From the NCBI RefSeq assembly GCF_040530035.1, contig NZ_JBEWCD010000002.1:806001-870000 (forward strand): a DNA stretch of 64,000 nucleotides. The letters run 5' to 3'. Made by a program: the position numbers and the translations under genes. Positions 43,782 through 52,605 of this stretch are shown here, one piece after another. Position 1 is the first letter of the stretch. Every line of letters begins with the position of its first letter. This stretch comes from Roseibium sp. HPY-6 (GTDB lineage: Bacteria > Pseudomonadota > Alphaproteobacteria > Rhizobiales > Stappiaceae). The notes below the pieces were generated by a model, which saw only the letters and a program-made list of their open reading frames with translations, did no database searches and had not been told where the DNA came from.

Positions 43782-45023
43782 ATGGAACCCCTGAATTCGA
43801 AACTGGCACTGTTCAAGCCGCAGGAAATCCGGCGCAGGTCTGACGATCTCCTCCGGCAAGCGATCGGCAGCGGTCTCAAGCATGTCCAGGTGGACATGTC
43901 GAAACTCGGCGATACGCTTCTGACGGTCCTGGAAACGACCAAGGAAAATTATCCTGATTTTCATATCCCGCCTTATGGCGTCTGGCGCGACTTTGAAGCC
44001 GGTGGCATTGACCGGTGGGCGGCACTTGTCAATGCACGGGCGTACGAAAACGCCGGGGAAATGCTGACCGCTGCTGCGGATCTCGCTTTCCTCAGCGCTT
44101 ACATGAAAACCATGCATCCGCTTGACTGGGTCTATGAAGACCAGATGACCGAAACCAGGGTCTCGGGCAAAAAGGCATCGGCGCTGGCTGCGTTTCACAT
44201 GTTTGCGTCCGGCTCCTTTTCCAGCGAAATGACGGACCCCTACCGTGTCGACGCGGAAACCCTGATCCGGATGGAAAAGGATGAACTCGCCTCCGGTCTG
44301 CAATGGGATCTGCAGGATGATGCGGACCTCCTGGAAGCCATGCAGCAGCATCTCAAGCGTCTGGGTGAAGCGCTGGCGTTGCGCTCGGACATGTTTTCAG
44401 AAGGGTATTTCACGCGCCCCGGCCTGCTCATGGTCCAAATGGCGCGGGAAGACGAGAACGCGGTCAGTGCGGAAAAACTGCTCGACAAACTGTTGGAAGC
44501 GCTCGCACCGGTATGGCAGGGAGGTGCTGCGTTAGAAGACATCACGCTCGGCGACAGTTTCCTGCATTCGTCATTGCAGGATGGCGAACCTGCTTCCGTC
44601 TTTCCGTTCCACATGGCAGCGCAAGAAATGGTCTATTCCCTGGTCGAACCGTTTGCATGGGCCGGACTTGAGGTCAGTGATCTCGATCTCCTGACCGCCC
44701 CGGCCGATGATGCGCACGCCGCCTTGTTTGTGCAGACCGGCGTTCTGAAGATCAAGGACGGGCCCGAGGCGCCGACGGAAGCCGGTGTGCGCGACCGGAT
44801 GATCGAAATTCGTGCGATCACCAGTGCGCTTACAGACAAGCTTGCAGAGCTGTTGCGCCGGGAACTGGAAGTTCCGGCCGAACAACTGCCCCTGACCTGC
44901 ATCCTGGAGGGCGGCACCAGCCGGGCAGGAAACCGGATTTTGGAAAAATCAGGCAATGAGACCGCCAAACTCGGGCGCTATCTCAATCCGGTGGCTGTTT
45001 TTTGGTTGCCGTTCGGGGCGTAG
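43782..45023 (+). CDS. DUF1688 / URC4 (Urg3)-family protein, probable uracil catabolism
   Basis: 413 residues. Family features: 'EIRRRSDDLLRQAIG' start, 'NYPDFHIPPYGVWRDFEAGG', 'IDRWAAL', 'SGKKASALAAFHMFASGSFS' with 'DPYRVDAETL', 'LEDITLGDSFLH', 'VFPFHMAAQEMVYSLVEPFA' and 'TCILEGGTSRAGNRI' near the end. I recognise this as DUF1688, the family of yeast Urc4, needed for use of uracil as nitrogen source by the URC route, together with a UPRT and a GTP-cyclohydrolase-II-like Urc1. It starts 15 bases after add with a GGAGG site, so it belongs to the nucleoside operon; upp lies 1.6 kb downstream. No Urc1 homologue is in the window. The biochemical reaction is not firmly known. Confidence 0.85.
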   Translation: MEPLNSKLALFKPQEIRRRSDDLLRQAIGSGLKHVQVDMSKLGDTLLTVLETTKENYPDFHIPPYGVWRDFEAGGIDRWAALVNARAYENAGEMLTAAADLAFLSAYMKTMHPLDWVYEDQMTETRVSGKKASALAAFHMFASGSFSSEMTDPYRVDAETLIRMEKDELASGLQWDLQDDADLLEAMQQHLKRLGEALALRSDMFSEGYFTRPGLLMVQMAREDENAVSAEKLLDKLLEALAPVWQGGAALEDITLGDSFLHSSLQDGEPASVFPFHMAAQEMVYSLVEPFAWAGLEVSDLDLLTAPADDAHAALFVQTGVLKIKDGPEAPTEAGVRDRMIEIRAITSALTDKLAELLRRELEVPAEQLPLTCILEGGTSRAGNRILEKSGNETAKLGRYLNPVAVFWLPFGA

Positions 45024-45395
45024 GTCCTGAAGCTTTAAAGTTCGTGCCATGACCCCGGCCAAAGGGGAAACGCTGCCCAAGACAACGGGTTTCCGTCGAA
45101 CTGCTGTGTGACGCAGCAACCGCTTCCAATGCAGCAAGATGTGTCGGTCAGCAGCTGCCCTCCGCAAGATCTGCTTTGACCCAGATCTGCTTGCTCTTCA
45201 GTAAGCGTTCCCAACGTCATGAAAACTCGCAGGCGCTTTCGGTTTCCTGGGTATTTCTTCTTTGAGAAGAAGCGCGTTTGAATTTCGGCGCTTGTGGAGT
45301 GTCCCACATCACAGGGTAACGGGCCCGTTATCGCTCAGATTGACCTCAAGGGCGGCGAATTGTCTGCCGCATAGAACACCGACGAGGAAATTCTG
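45024..45395. other. Intergenic region, end of nucleoside operon and promoter of DUF2306 gene
   Basis: About 370 bases with no convincing gene. A TTCTTC/GAAGAA inverted repeat lies near 45255-45272. No clear Rho-independent terminator follows the DUF1688 gene. GAGGAA before 45396 sets the next start. Confidence 0.4.
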
Positions 45396-46274
45396 ATGCG
45401 ACCCGTGTTGATCGGCTTCACTGAAAACTGCGCACTCAAGTGGCAAAGCGTGGCCTGCCGGCAATTCATCTTGCGGGTCATGGCCATCTTGTTGCTGCTT
45501 TTCTGTCTGGTTTTTGCAGCCTTCATGGCCTGGAAAATGATCTTCTACATCGCGTGGCAATTCGGCGCGCAAGTCCGGGATTCCTTTCCGCTGGTCTATG
45601 AAACTTCCATGTTCCTAAAGATGGCGGCAGCGCACCCGAAACTGCCGTTCTTTGCGCATGGTATTGCAGGAACCGTCGCTATGGTCAGCGGCGCTGTTCA
45701 GTTTCTGATGATCCTGCGCGGGGTCAAGTCGCGCTGGCACGCAGTACTCGGCAAGACTTACGCGGTTTCCGCTATCATCGCATCGACGACGGCCATCCCG
45801 CTGGCCTGGAGCCTTCACCACGACATGCTTCTGACCAGCATTGCCTATTCGGCGGGCGCCGCCGGCTGGTGCCTGGCAACTTTTGTTGCTGTACAGACGA
45901 TCATATCCGGTGACCTGGAACGGCACATTGCCTGGTGCATTCGCAGCTATTCCTTTCTGGCGATGGTCGTGACCGCACGCCTTTTACTGGCGTCTGGCGC
46001 GATTGCAGGATCGGGTGACTGGGGTTTCGATCTTATAAAGCTCCAGTACGCCGTCACGATTGTCGCGACGTTCTTCCTAAACTGGGGGCTTGGCGAGTGG
46101 ATCGTGGCCAGGGTGATGGATCGAAGAAGAAAAATGTCTGCACAGAGCGCCGGTTCTTCGACAATTGCAAGGCCCGTTACGAATACGGCATACGCCGTCC
46201 AAGCCAGCCGCCAATCGCGGCAGCCAAACCTCACAATCGGCGGGAGAAGGCGTGTTTTGGAGGTTGGTGCCTAG
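45396..46274 (+). CDS. DUF2306 integral membrane protein
   Basis: 292 residues with about 7 hydrophobic segments: about 24-50, 83-107 ('HGIAGTVAMVSGAVQFLMIL'), 118-137, 145-170, 180-203 and 215-237. 'FFAHGIAGTVAMVSGAVQF' and 'WHAVLGKTYAVSAI' are the paired histidine motifs of DUF2306 membrane proteins, whose role is unknown. The last ~50 residues are polar, Ser/Arg/Gln-rich and lack similarity to the family. It sits between the DUF1688 gene and upp, but the large gaps on both sides suggest an independent transcript. Confidence 0.8.
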   Translation: MRPVLIGFTENCALKWQSVACRQFILRVMAILLLLFCLVFAAFMAWKMIFYIAWQFGAQVRDSFPLVYETSMFLKMAAAHPKLPFFAHGIAGTVAMVSGAVQFLMILRGVKSRWHAVLGKTYAVSAIIASTTAIPLAWSLHHDMLLTSIAYSAGAAGWCLATFVAVQTIISGDLERHIAWCIRSYSFLAMVVTARLLLASGAIAGSGDWGFDLIKLQYAVTIVATFFLNWGLGEWIVARVMDRRRKMSAQSAGSSTIARPVTNTAYAVQASRQSRQPNLTIGGRRRVLEVGA

Positions 46275-46654
46275 ACACTCTGCCCAGCAATACGCCTCTT
46301 TGGCGTCGTTGAATTCCTTGCCTCACTTCACTTTAGTGATTGCCAGCTGCTGTAGGTTCCCGCGCACCTGAAGGCATTTCATGCTTTCCGGAGGGCTTCG
46401 GCTTTTCACAGCTAGAGCGCCGAGTCCTTTTTGCCGCTTTTTGTGTTTTCTTTCCTCGTGCTACCAAGGTAAGAACACTTAATGAGGGGTAGCCGTCCAA
46501 CCGCGATCCGATACCCGCCCAAGTCACCCAAACGGGGCCACTGCTGGCCGCCGCTTGCGGCGGCCAAAAGGAAAAAGAAAAGTCAGAAAGCCATTTGACA
46601 TCAATTGCTTGAATAACAAATGGCTGCTGCAAATGTTACGAAAGGTCTGCTTCT
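46275..46654 (+). promoter_or_regulatory. upp upstream region with GC-rich hairpin and operator-like inverted repeat
   Basis: 380 bases without a gene. A 10-bp perfect stem TGGCCGCCGC/GCGGCGGCCA (46545-46566) is followed by AAAAGGAAAAAG, with no T-run on either strand. Further down, AGCCATTTG/CAAATGGCT (46589-46597 and 46617-46625) overlaps a TTGACA hexamer (46595-46600), so a repressor binding there would block upp transcription. The function of both is inferred. Confidence 0.45.
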
Positions 46655-47284
46655 ATGTCCGGAGCCAATGTCATCAGTCATCCGCTGGTTCAGCACAAGC
46701 TGACCATCATGCGCGACAAAGGAACATCCACACAGGGTTTCCGCCGGCTGCTGCGCGAAATCTCGACGTTGCTCTGTTATGAGGTGACACGTGATCTGCC
46801 GATCGTCCGCCAGACGATCGAAACGCCGCTGGCCGAAATGCAAGCGCCGATGCTTGCGGGCAAGAAACTTGTCTTTGCCTCGGTTCTACGCGCTGGTAAC
46901 GGACTTCTGGAAGGCATGCTGGAACTTGTGCCGTCCGCACGTGTCGCTCACATCGGTCTTTATCGCGACCCTGAAACGCTTCACCCGGTCGAGTACTACT
47001 TCAAAGCGCCGGAAGACCTCAATGAGCGGCTCGTAATCGTGGTTGACCCGATGCTCGCGACCGCAAATTCCGCAATCGCTGCCGTCCAGAAACTCAAGGA
47101 ACGCGGCGCGAACAACCTGCGTTTTCTCTGCTTGCTGGCAGCCCCTGAAGGCGTGGCGAAGTTCAATGAAATGCATCCTGATGTCCCGATTTACACCGCT
47201 GCAATCGACGAGAAGCTGAATGAAAAGGGATACATTGTTCCCGGTCTCGGCGATGCGGGCGACAGGATGTACGGCACCAAGTAG
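46655..47284 (+). CDS. upp: Uracil phosphoribosyltransferase
   Basis: 209 residues. The PRPP loop '[18 protein letters not shown]', '[18 protein letters not shown]' and the uracil-binding end '[19 protein letters not shown]' are all present. It makes UMP from uracil and PRPP, salvaging uracil released by DeoA and possibly supplying UMP to the URC catabolic route with the DUF1688 protein. rbsK begins 14 bases later. Confidence 0.96.
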   Translation: MSGANVISHPLVQHKLTIMRDKGTSTQGFRRLLREISTLLCYEVTRDLPIVRQTIETPLAEMQAPMLAGKKLVFASVLRAGNGLLEGMLELVPSARVAHIGLYRDPETLHPVEYYFKAPEDLNERLVIVVDPMLATANSAIAAVQKLKERGANNLRFLCLLAAPEGVAKFNEMHPDVPIYTAAIDEKLNEKGYIVPGLGDAGDRMYGTK

Positions 47285-47298
47285 GCAGTTCCGGCCTC

Positions 47299-48198
47299 AT
47301 GATCACGGTCTTCGGTTCCATCAATCTTGATCTTGTCGTCGTCGTTCGACGATTGCCGGCGGCCGGAGAAACCGTCAGCGGGCCCGATCACCAGACCTTT
47401 CCGGGCGGCAAGGGGGCAAACCAGGCACTTGCCGCCAAAAGGGCGGGCGCGTCTGTCACCATGGTCGGTGCGGTTGGACAGGATGCCTTTGGAGCACTGG
47501 CGGTCGCGAACATGCAACATGCGGGCGTCGATCTTGCCGGCGTTCGCAAGTTGCCAGGCGCAACGGGGCTCGCCCTTATTGGAATAGACGCAGCCGGCGA
47601 AAACCAGATCATCGTTGCCAGTGGTGCGAACGCCCGCGTTGAGGCTGAATGGGTCGAGCCGATCCTGGCAGCCGGAGGCACCCTTTTGCTTCAGGGCGAG
47701 GTTCCGTTGGCGCAGATGCAGCTGGCGGTCGCCAGGGCCAAAGAGGTGGGCGCGAAGGTCATCTGGAACCCAGCACCGGTGCCGGAGGACGATTTTCTAT
47801 CCTGTCTCGATGCGATTGATACGCTCATTGTCAATGAAAGTGAGGCGGCGGAGATAGCCGGGCGTGCCGGTGTTTCAGCTGATCCCGACACGTTCATCGC
47901 GAATTTTGCAACGTCGTCACGATCCGTCGTTGTCACGCTAGGATCAAAAGGCGTTCTCGCCGGTCGGGGTGGGGACAGATTTCGCTGTGAGGCACCCAGT
48001 ATCAACGCGGTTGACACGACCGGGGCAGGGGACGCGTTTTGCGGTGCTTTGGCGGCATCCCTGGACAAGGGAAAACCGTTTGAGCGTGCTTTGAAAGAAG
48101 GCGTCGCTGCAGGTACGTTGGCGTGTATGGCGACCGGAGCGCAGTCAAGCGCACCTGGAAAGGACGATATCGCTCGCCTTGCAGATCAAATCGTCTGA
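47299..48198 (+). CDS. rbsK: Ribokinase
   Basis: 299 residues, PfkB family. 'VFGSINLDLVV' start, 'TFPGGKGANQALAAKRAGA' (sugar binding), 'VVTLGSKGVLAG' and the anion-hole/catalytic 'AVDTTGAGDAFCGALAASL' identify it. It phosphorylates ribose to ribose-5-phosphate. Co-transcription with upp suggests that ribose set free during nucleoside or uracil breakdown is recaptured. The next frame overlaps its end, but the likely start of that gene is 70 bases further. Confidence 0.93.
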   Translation: MITVFGSINLDLVVVVRRLPAAGETVSGPDHQTFPGGKGANQALAAKRAGASVTMVGAVGQDAFGALAVANMQHAGVDLAGVRKLPGATGLALIGIDAAGENQIIVASGANARVEAEWVEPILAAGGTLLLQGEVPLAQMQLAVARAKEVGAKVIWNPAPVPEDDFLSCLDAIDTLIVNESEAAEIAGRAGVSADPDTFIANFATSSRSVVVTLGSKGVLAGRGGDRFRCEAPSINAVDTTGAGDAFCGALAASLDKGKPFERALKEGVAAGTLACMATGAQSSAPGKDDIARLADQIV

Positions 48199-48268
48199 AT
48201 TGGCTTTACAGCCCGCTAAGGAAACTGTGTTACCCCGGTCAGGCCTGTTGAAATGCCCGGAAAGCACC

Positions 48269-48772
48269 ATGTTGCGGTATGTCATCATTCTGCTGGTTCT
48301 GATCGGCCTGGCACCTATCGTGCCGAGCCTTGTCGAAGCACGCCTGAATTCAATGGACCGGCAGGACCATGCTGAGGCCGACGAGGAAGTAACTTCGGGA
48401 CCCAGAAAGCACAGGATTTCCGTCGATCGCCGGGGACACTATGTGGCCGATGCCTATGTGAATGGGCGCGCGCTCGATATGCTTGTTGACACGGGGGCAA
48501 CCGTGACCGCACTTCCGAAATCGGTCGCCCGGGATATCGGCATTTTTCTGTCTCCGTCGGACTTCAAGCACCCCATCGGCACGGCAAACGGAACTGTTTA
48601 CGGCGCAAGAGCGGTTATCGACAAGCTCCGCATTGGCGCGATCCGCTTCAGAAACGTTGACGCGATTGTTCTGGGAGACGAAAGCCTCGGCGTTCCGCTT
48701 CTCGGCATGTCGGCGCTCAGCCAGTTGAAGCGGTTTGACATATCGAGCGGCACGCTTGTACTTGTTCAATGA
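48269..48772 (+). CDS. Retropepsin-like aspartic protease (TIGR02281 clan AA), membrane-anchored
   Basis: 167 residues from the ATG at 48269 ('MLRYVIILLVLIGLAPIVPS'), which makes an N-terminal TM/signal helix; the longer frame to 48179 overlaps rbsK and lacks a good start. The catalytic motif is 'MLVDTGATVTALP' (single Asp-Thr-Gly, so it must dimerise) and the second hallmark is 'VPLLGMSALSQLKRFDI'. Alphaproteobacterial members are periplasm-facing and of unknown substrate. The gap to the next gene is 60 bases. Confidence 0.88.
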   Translation: MLRYVIILLVLIGLAPIVPSLVEARLNSMDRQDHAEADEEVTSGPRKHRISVDRRGHYVADAYVNGRALDMLVDTGATVTALPKSVARDIGIFLSPSDFKHPIGTANGTVYGARAVIDKLRIGAIRFRNVDAIVLGDESLGVPLLGMSALSQLKRFDISSGTLVLVQ

Positions 48773-48832
48773 TCTTCAGCGCAGTTCCCGGTTTCGCGTC
48801 CAGTCATCTCTTTCGCACACCAAGAGGATTTG

Positions 48833-50332
48833 ATGTTTCCAAAACCACACCCGAGCTTGCCGCCCAACACGCTTGAATATGAATCCCTGCCGATGGTGAA
48901 ACCAACCGGGTTCCGGGAATATGACGCGCGCTGGCTCTTCGAGGAAGAGATCAACCTGATGGGCATGCAGGCGCTCGGAATGGGTGTCGGCACGCTCATG
49001 CATGAGCGTGGTATACGGCCAGACATTGCCGTCGGGCATGACTTCCGCGGCTATTCCGCCTCTATCAAAATGGCGGTCGTGAATGGCTTGCTGGCATCGG
49101 GTGTCAATGTACACGACATCGGATTGGCACTGTCACCGATGGCCTATTTCGCGCAATTCGCGCTGGATGTACCAGCGGTGGCAATGATCACCGCGTCGCA
49201 TAACGACAATGGCTGGACCGGTGTGAAGATGGGTATCGACCGGCCGATGACCTTCGGACCCGATGAAATGGGTCGCCTGAAGGAAATTGTTCTGGAGGCG
49301 GCTTTCGACCTGAGAGGCGGTGGCAGCTACCGGTTTGTCGACGGCTTCCCGGATGTGTACATCAAGGATCTCACGGACCGGCCGAAACTGAAACGCCCGA
49401 TTAAGGTGGTGGCTGCTTGCGGCAACGGCACGGCAGGCGCATTTGCCCCGAAAATTTTGGAAGCGCTGGGCGCAGACGTCATACCGCTCGACGCCGAACT
49501 CGATCACACGTTTCCGCGCTACAACCCGAACCCGGAAGACATGAAGATGCTTCATGCGCTGCGGGACCAGGTTCTGGAAAGCGGCGCCGAAGTCGGACTG
49601 GGCTTCGACGGTGACGGTGATCGTTGTGGCGTTGTCGATAATGAGGGCGAAGAGATATTTGCCGACAAGGTCGGCGTCATGCTCGCACGCGACATCTCGG
49701 CTCTCCATCCGGGCAGCCAGTTTGTTGTTGATGTGAAGTCGACCGGTCTTTTCAACACCGACCCGGTTCTGAAGGCCAATGGCGCAAGGACTGACTACTT
49801 CAAAACGGGCCATTCCTACATAAAGCGTCGTGTCAACGAGCTTGAGGCAATTGTCGGGTTTGAAAAGTCAGGCCACTATTTCTTCAACGCACCGATCGGG
49901 CGGGGGTACGACGACGGTCTGGTCTCGGCGATCGCCATTCTCGATATGCTTGACCGAAACCCCGGAAAGACCATGGCGGACCTTCGGCGGGACCTTCCCA
50001 AGACCTGGGGGTCTCCGACTATGTCGCCAAAATGCGCCGACGAAATCAAGTACGATGTCGTCGAACGGGTCGTCTCGAAGTTCCGGCAGATGAAAGACGG
50101 CGGCGAACCGATTGCCGGCCGGGCAATCACGGACCTGATCACTGTCAACGGCGTTCGGGTCGTAACTGATGATGGTACCTGGGGGCTCGTCAGGGCCTCT
50201 TCGAACAAGCCGGAACTGGTTGTCGTTGTCGAAAGCCCTGCTTCTGAAGAGAGACTGCACGAGATGTTCAAGGCGGTCGATGGCGTGTTGCGCGAAAACC
50301 CGGAAGTCGGGGAATACAATCAGACGATTTGA
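48833..50332 (+). CDS. Phosphomannomutase/phosphoglucomutase
   Basis: 499 residues from the ATG at 48833 after AAGAGGA. Alpha-D-phosphohexomutase motifs: phosphoserine loop 'MITASHNDNGWTGVKMG', metal loop 'GLGFDGDGDRCGVVDN', sugar-specificity loop 'VGFEKSGHYFFN' and phosphate-binding 'VRASSNKPELVVVVES'. It interconverts hexose 1- and 6-phosphates for exopolysaccharide/LPS precursors or glycogen. The specificity (Man versus Glc) cannot be fixed from sequence; the GEMSGH-like loop reads GFEKSGH here. Confidence 0.92.
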   Translation: MFPKPHPSLPPNTLEYESLPMVKPTGFREYDARWLFEEEINLMGMQALGMGVGTLMHERGIRPDIAVGHDFRGYSASIKMAVVNGLLASGVNVHDIGLALSPMAYFAQFALDVPAVAMITASHNDNGWTGVKMGIDRPMTFGPDEMGRLKEIVLEAAFDLRGGGSYRFVDGFPDVYIKDLTDRPKLKRPIKVVAACGNGTAGAFAPKILEALGADVIPLDAELDHTFPRYNPNPEDMKMLHALRDQVLESGAEVGLGFDGDGDRCGVVDNEGEEIFADKVGVMLARDISALHPGSQFVVDVKSTGLFNTDPVLKANGARTDYFKTGHSYIKRRVNELEAIVGFEKSGHYFFNAPIGRGYDDGLVSAIAILDMLDRNPGKTMADLRRDLPKTWGSPTMSPKCADEIKYDVVERVVSKFRQMKDGGEPIAGRAITDLITVNGVRVVTDDGTWGLVRASSNKPELVVVVESPASEERLHEMFKAVDGVLRENPEVGEYNQTI

Positions 50333-50391
50333 GGTGGTAATTTTGCCGGATAAGGGACTGATGGCCCATCGTCGCGCACGAACCAGCGGGA

Positions 50392-51393
50392 ATGAACATG
50401 ATCAGTGAATTCGGCACACTTCCGGATGGAACACCCGTTCGGGAAGTCACCTTGAAGAAAGGCACGCTGGAAGCGTCCATCCTGACCTACGGCGCGATCA
50501 TCCGCGATCTGAAAGTCGATGGCCAATCCGTCGTCCTCGGGTTTGAAGACCTTCAGAGTTATCTCGACCACTCGCCCTATTTCGGTGTGATCGCCGGGCG
50601 CTGCGCCAATCGGATCGCGCACGGGAAGATGATCGTTGATGGACAAAGCTATCAACTCGATCGCAACAACGGCGTGCATCATCTTCACGGTGGTGTCGCC
50701 GGCTTTTCCCACCGGAACTGGGAGCTGGAACAAAGCGACAAGGCGAGTGCGCTGTTGAAGATTGTGTCCGAAGACACCGACATGGGCTATCCAGGGCGCG
50801 TCGAGGCTCTCGTTCGCTACACGTTGACCGGAGCTGGCGCGCTCCGGGTCAAGATCACGGCGACAACGGACCATGTGACCCCGGTGAACCTGACACAGCA
50901 CAGTTATTTCAATCTGAATGGCGGCAAGGACATTCTCGATCACAATCTGGAAATAGCCGCCGAAACATACCTGCCGGTCGATGAGACGCTTATTCCGACA
51001 GGTGAAGTTCGCCGGGTTGAGTGGACACCGTTTGATTTTCGCGATGGCAGAAAAGTGCGGTCGAAGCCTGGCGAGGTCGCGGTCCACTACGATCATAATT
51101 TCTGCCTGTCTGACGCCCCGAGACAAACCGCCGAGTTCGCTGCCGCACTGGAGGATCCTGCTGGTGAGCGGCGCATGGAGGTGTGGACGACGGAACCCGG
51201 ACTGCAGCTCTATGATGCCGCGCGGTTGGACATACCGGTACCAGGCCTGTCGGGACGCACGTATGGTGCCCACGCGGGGTTGTGCCTGGAGGCACAGCGC
51301 TGGCCGGACAGCATCAATCAGAAAGAATTTACTCCTGTTCTGCTACAACCGACACAAACATATAGCCACGTTACGGAATTCCGTTTTTCCTGA
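50392..51393 (+). CDS. galM: Aldose 1-epimerase
   Basis: 333 residues. Substrate and catalytic residues appear in 'GRCANRIAHGKMIVDG' (Asn, Arg), 'NNGVHHLHGG' (His), 'NLTQHSYFNLNG' (catalytic His) and 'HAGLCLEAQRWPDSINQ' (catalytic Glu). It interconverts alpha and beta anomers of hexoses such as glucose or galactose. It begins 59 bases after the phosphohexomutase; the pair may act together in hexose use. Confidence 0.93.
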   Translation: MNMISEFGTLPDGTPVREVTLKKGTLEASILTYGAIIRDLKVDGQSVVLGFEDLQSYLDHSPYFGVIAGRCANRIAHGKMIVDGQSYQLDRNNGVHHLHGGVAGFSHRNWELEQSDKASALLKIVSEDTDMGYPGRVEALVRYTLTGAGALRVKITATTDHVTPVNLTQHSYFNLNGGKDILDHNLEIAAETYLPVDETLIPTGEVRRVEWTPFDFRDGRKVRSKPGEVAVHYDHNFCLSDAPRQTAEFAAALEDPAGERRMEVWTTEPGLQLYDAARLDIPVPGLSGRTYGAHAGLCLEAQRWPDSINQKEFTPVLLQPTQTYSHVTEFRFS

Positions 51394-51458
51394 TTTGGGC
51401 TACAGTAGTACCTCTCAAGGTGGAGATGCACGAACCATGAAGGCAAAGGAGGCAGATT

Positions 51459-52487
51459 GTGAAAACGGTTTTTTCTGACCTCCAGCTCGCGCATGCCCCT
51501 GCCCAGGAAATATCCGATGGCGAGCTAAAGCCTGCTGTTGAAATCCCGAGCCGCGCCGAATTTGTTCTGAAATCGGTCAAGGAGCGTAACGTCGGTGACG
51601 TGATCGTACCGGAAGACTTCCCGGTGCGCCCGATCCATCGGGTTCATGCGCCTCACTATGTTTCCTTTCTGGAAAGCTTCTGGAGCCGATGGACTGACGC
51701 GGGTCGCAGCAAGGAAGCATTTCCCTTCGTGTGGCCGATCCGCAGCTTGCGTCAGGATGTTGAGATCGACCACATTGACGGCCTCCTTGGCAGATACTCC
51801 ATGGATGCCGGCACGCCGCTTGGCGAACATACTTTCAAGGCGGCGCGCGCATCGGCCGAGACCGCGCTGACGGCAGCCAAGCTTCTTTTGGACGGCGACA
51901 CGTCCGCGTTCGCCCTGTGCCGGCCACCCGGGCACCACGCCGGTTTCGATTTCTTCGGCGGCTATTGTTTTTTCAACAATGCCGCGGTCGCCGCGCAGTA
52001 TCTGCGCGACAACGGTTTGAACCGGATTGCCATACTCGATGTCGATTATCATCACGGCAACGGAACGCAGGCCCTGTTTTACGACCGGCCCGATGTGCTG
52101 TTCCTGTCAATCCACGCTGATCCCAAAATCGAGTTCCCTTATTTTCTCGGCTTTGCAGACGAAACCGGTGAGCACGCGGGCACAGGCTTCACGCGCAACT
52201 GGCCTCTTCCGCTTGGAACGGACTGGGACGGCTATACCGGCGCTCTGGAGGAAGCTTGCCGTTGGTTGCTGGTCTACAAGCCGGACGTCATGATTGTTTC
52301 GTTGGGCCTTGATTGTTTCGAGCAAGACCCGATTTCGGGTTTCCGGTTCAAGAGCGACGACTATTTTCTCCTTGGCCAACGACTTGCGAAGCTAAACGTC
52401 CCGACTTTGTTCGTGCTGGAAGGCGGCTATGCAATCGATGCGCTAGGCACAAATTGTGTCAATGTGCTCGAAGGCTATGCCGGCTGA
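51459..52487 (+). CDS. Histone-deacetylase-family amidohydrolase (acetylpolyamine amidohydrolase-like)
   Basis: 342 residues from a GTG start preceded by GGAGG. The zinc site and charge relay are complete: 'RPPGHHAGFDFFGGYCFFNN' (His-His), 'AILDVDYHHGNGTQALFYD' (Asp-x-Asp, His) and 'MIVSLGLDCFEQDP' (Asp), with 'VLEGGYAID' at the end. An N-terminal ~100-residue insertion loop relative to HDACs is the bacterial APAH-type layout. It probably deacetylates polyamines or another acetylated amine in the cytosol. The substrate is inferred from the subfamily. Confidence 0.9.
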   Translation: MKTVFSDLQLAHAPAQEISDGELKPAVEIPSRAEFVLKSVKERNVGDVIVPEDFPVRPIHRVHAPHYVSFLESFWSRWTDAGRSKEAFPFVWPIRSLRQDVEIDHIDGLLGRYSMDAGTPLGEHTFKAARASAETALTAAKLLLDGDTSAFALCRPPGHHAGFDFFGGYCFFNNAAVAAQYLRDNGLNRIAILDVDYHHGNGTQALFYDRPDVLFLSIHADPKIEFPYFLGFADETGEHAGTGFTRNWPLPLGTDWDGYTGALEEACRWLLVYKPDVMIVSLGLDCFEQDPISGFRFKSDDYFLLGQRLAKLNVPTLFVLEGGYAIDALGTNCVNVLEGYAG

Positions 52488-52605
52488 ACCGGCCGGATCT
52501 GAAAGCGCAGGTTCCCGGATCATCTTATCCTTCGGCCGTATTGCCGAACGCTCTGTCAATCAACCGGGCAAGTCTTCTCGAAATATGCCTTTCCCCCAAC
52601 GGGTT

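Noticed and set aside
43263..44351. 362-codon minus-strand open frame across add and the DUF1688 gene
   Set aside because: It spans two real genes on the other strand, has low-complexity Arg/Gly-rich sequence and no start context.
44900..45023. Possible frameshift at the C-terminus of the DUF1688 protein
   Set aside because: The last residues differ from what I expect of the family, but neither other frame restores a better ending, so a normal variable tail is more likely.
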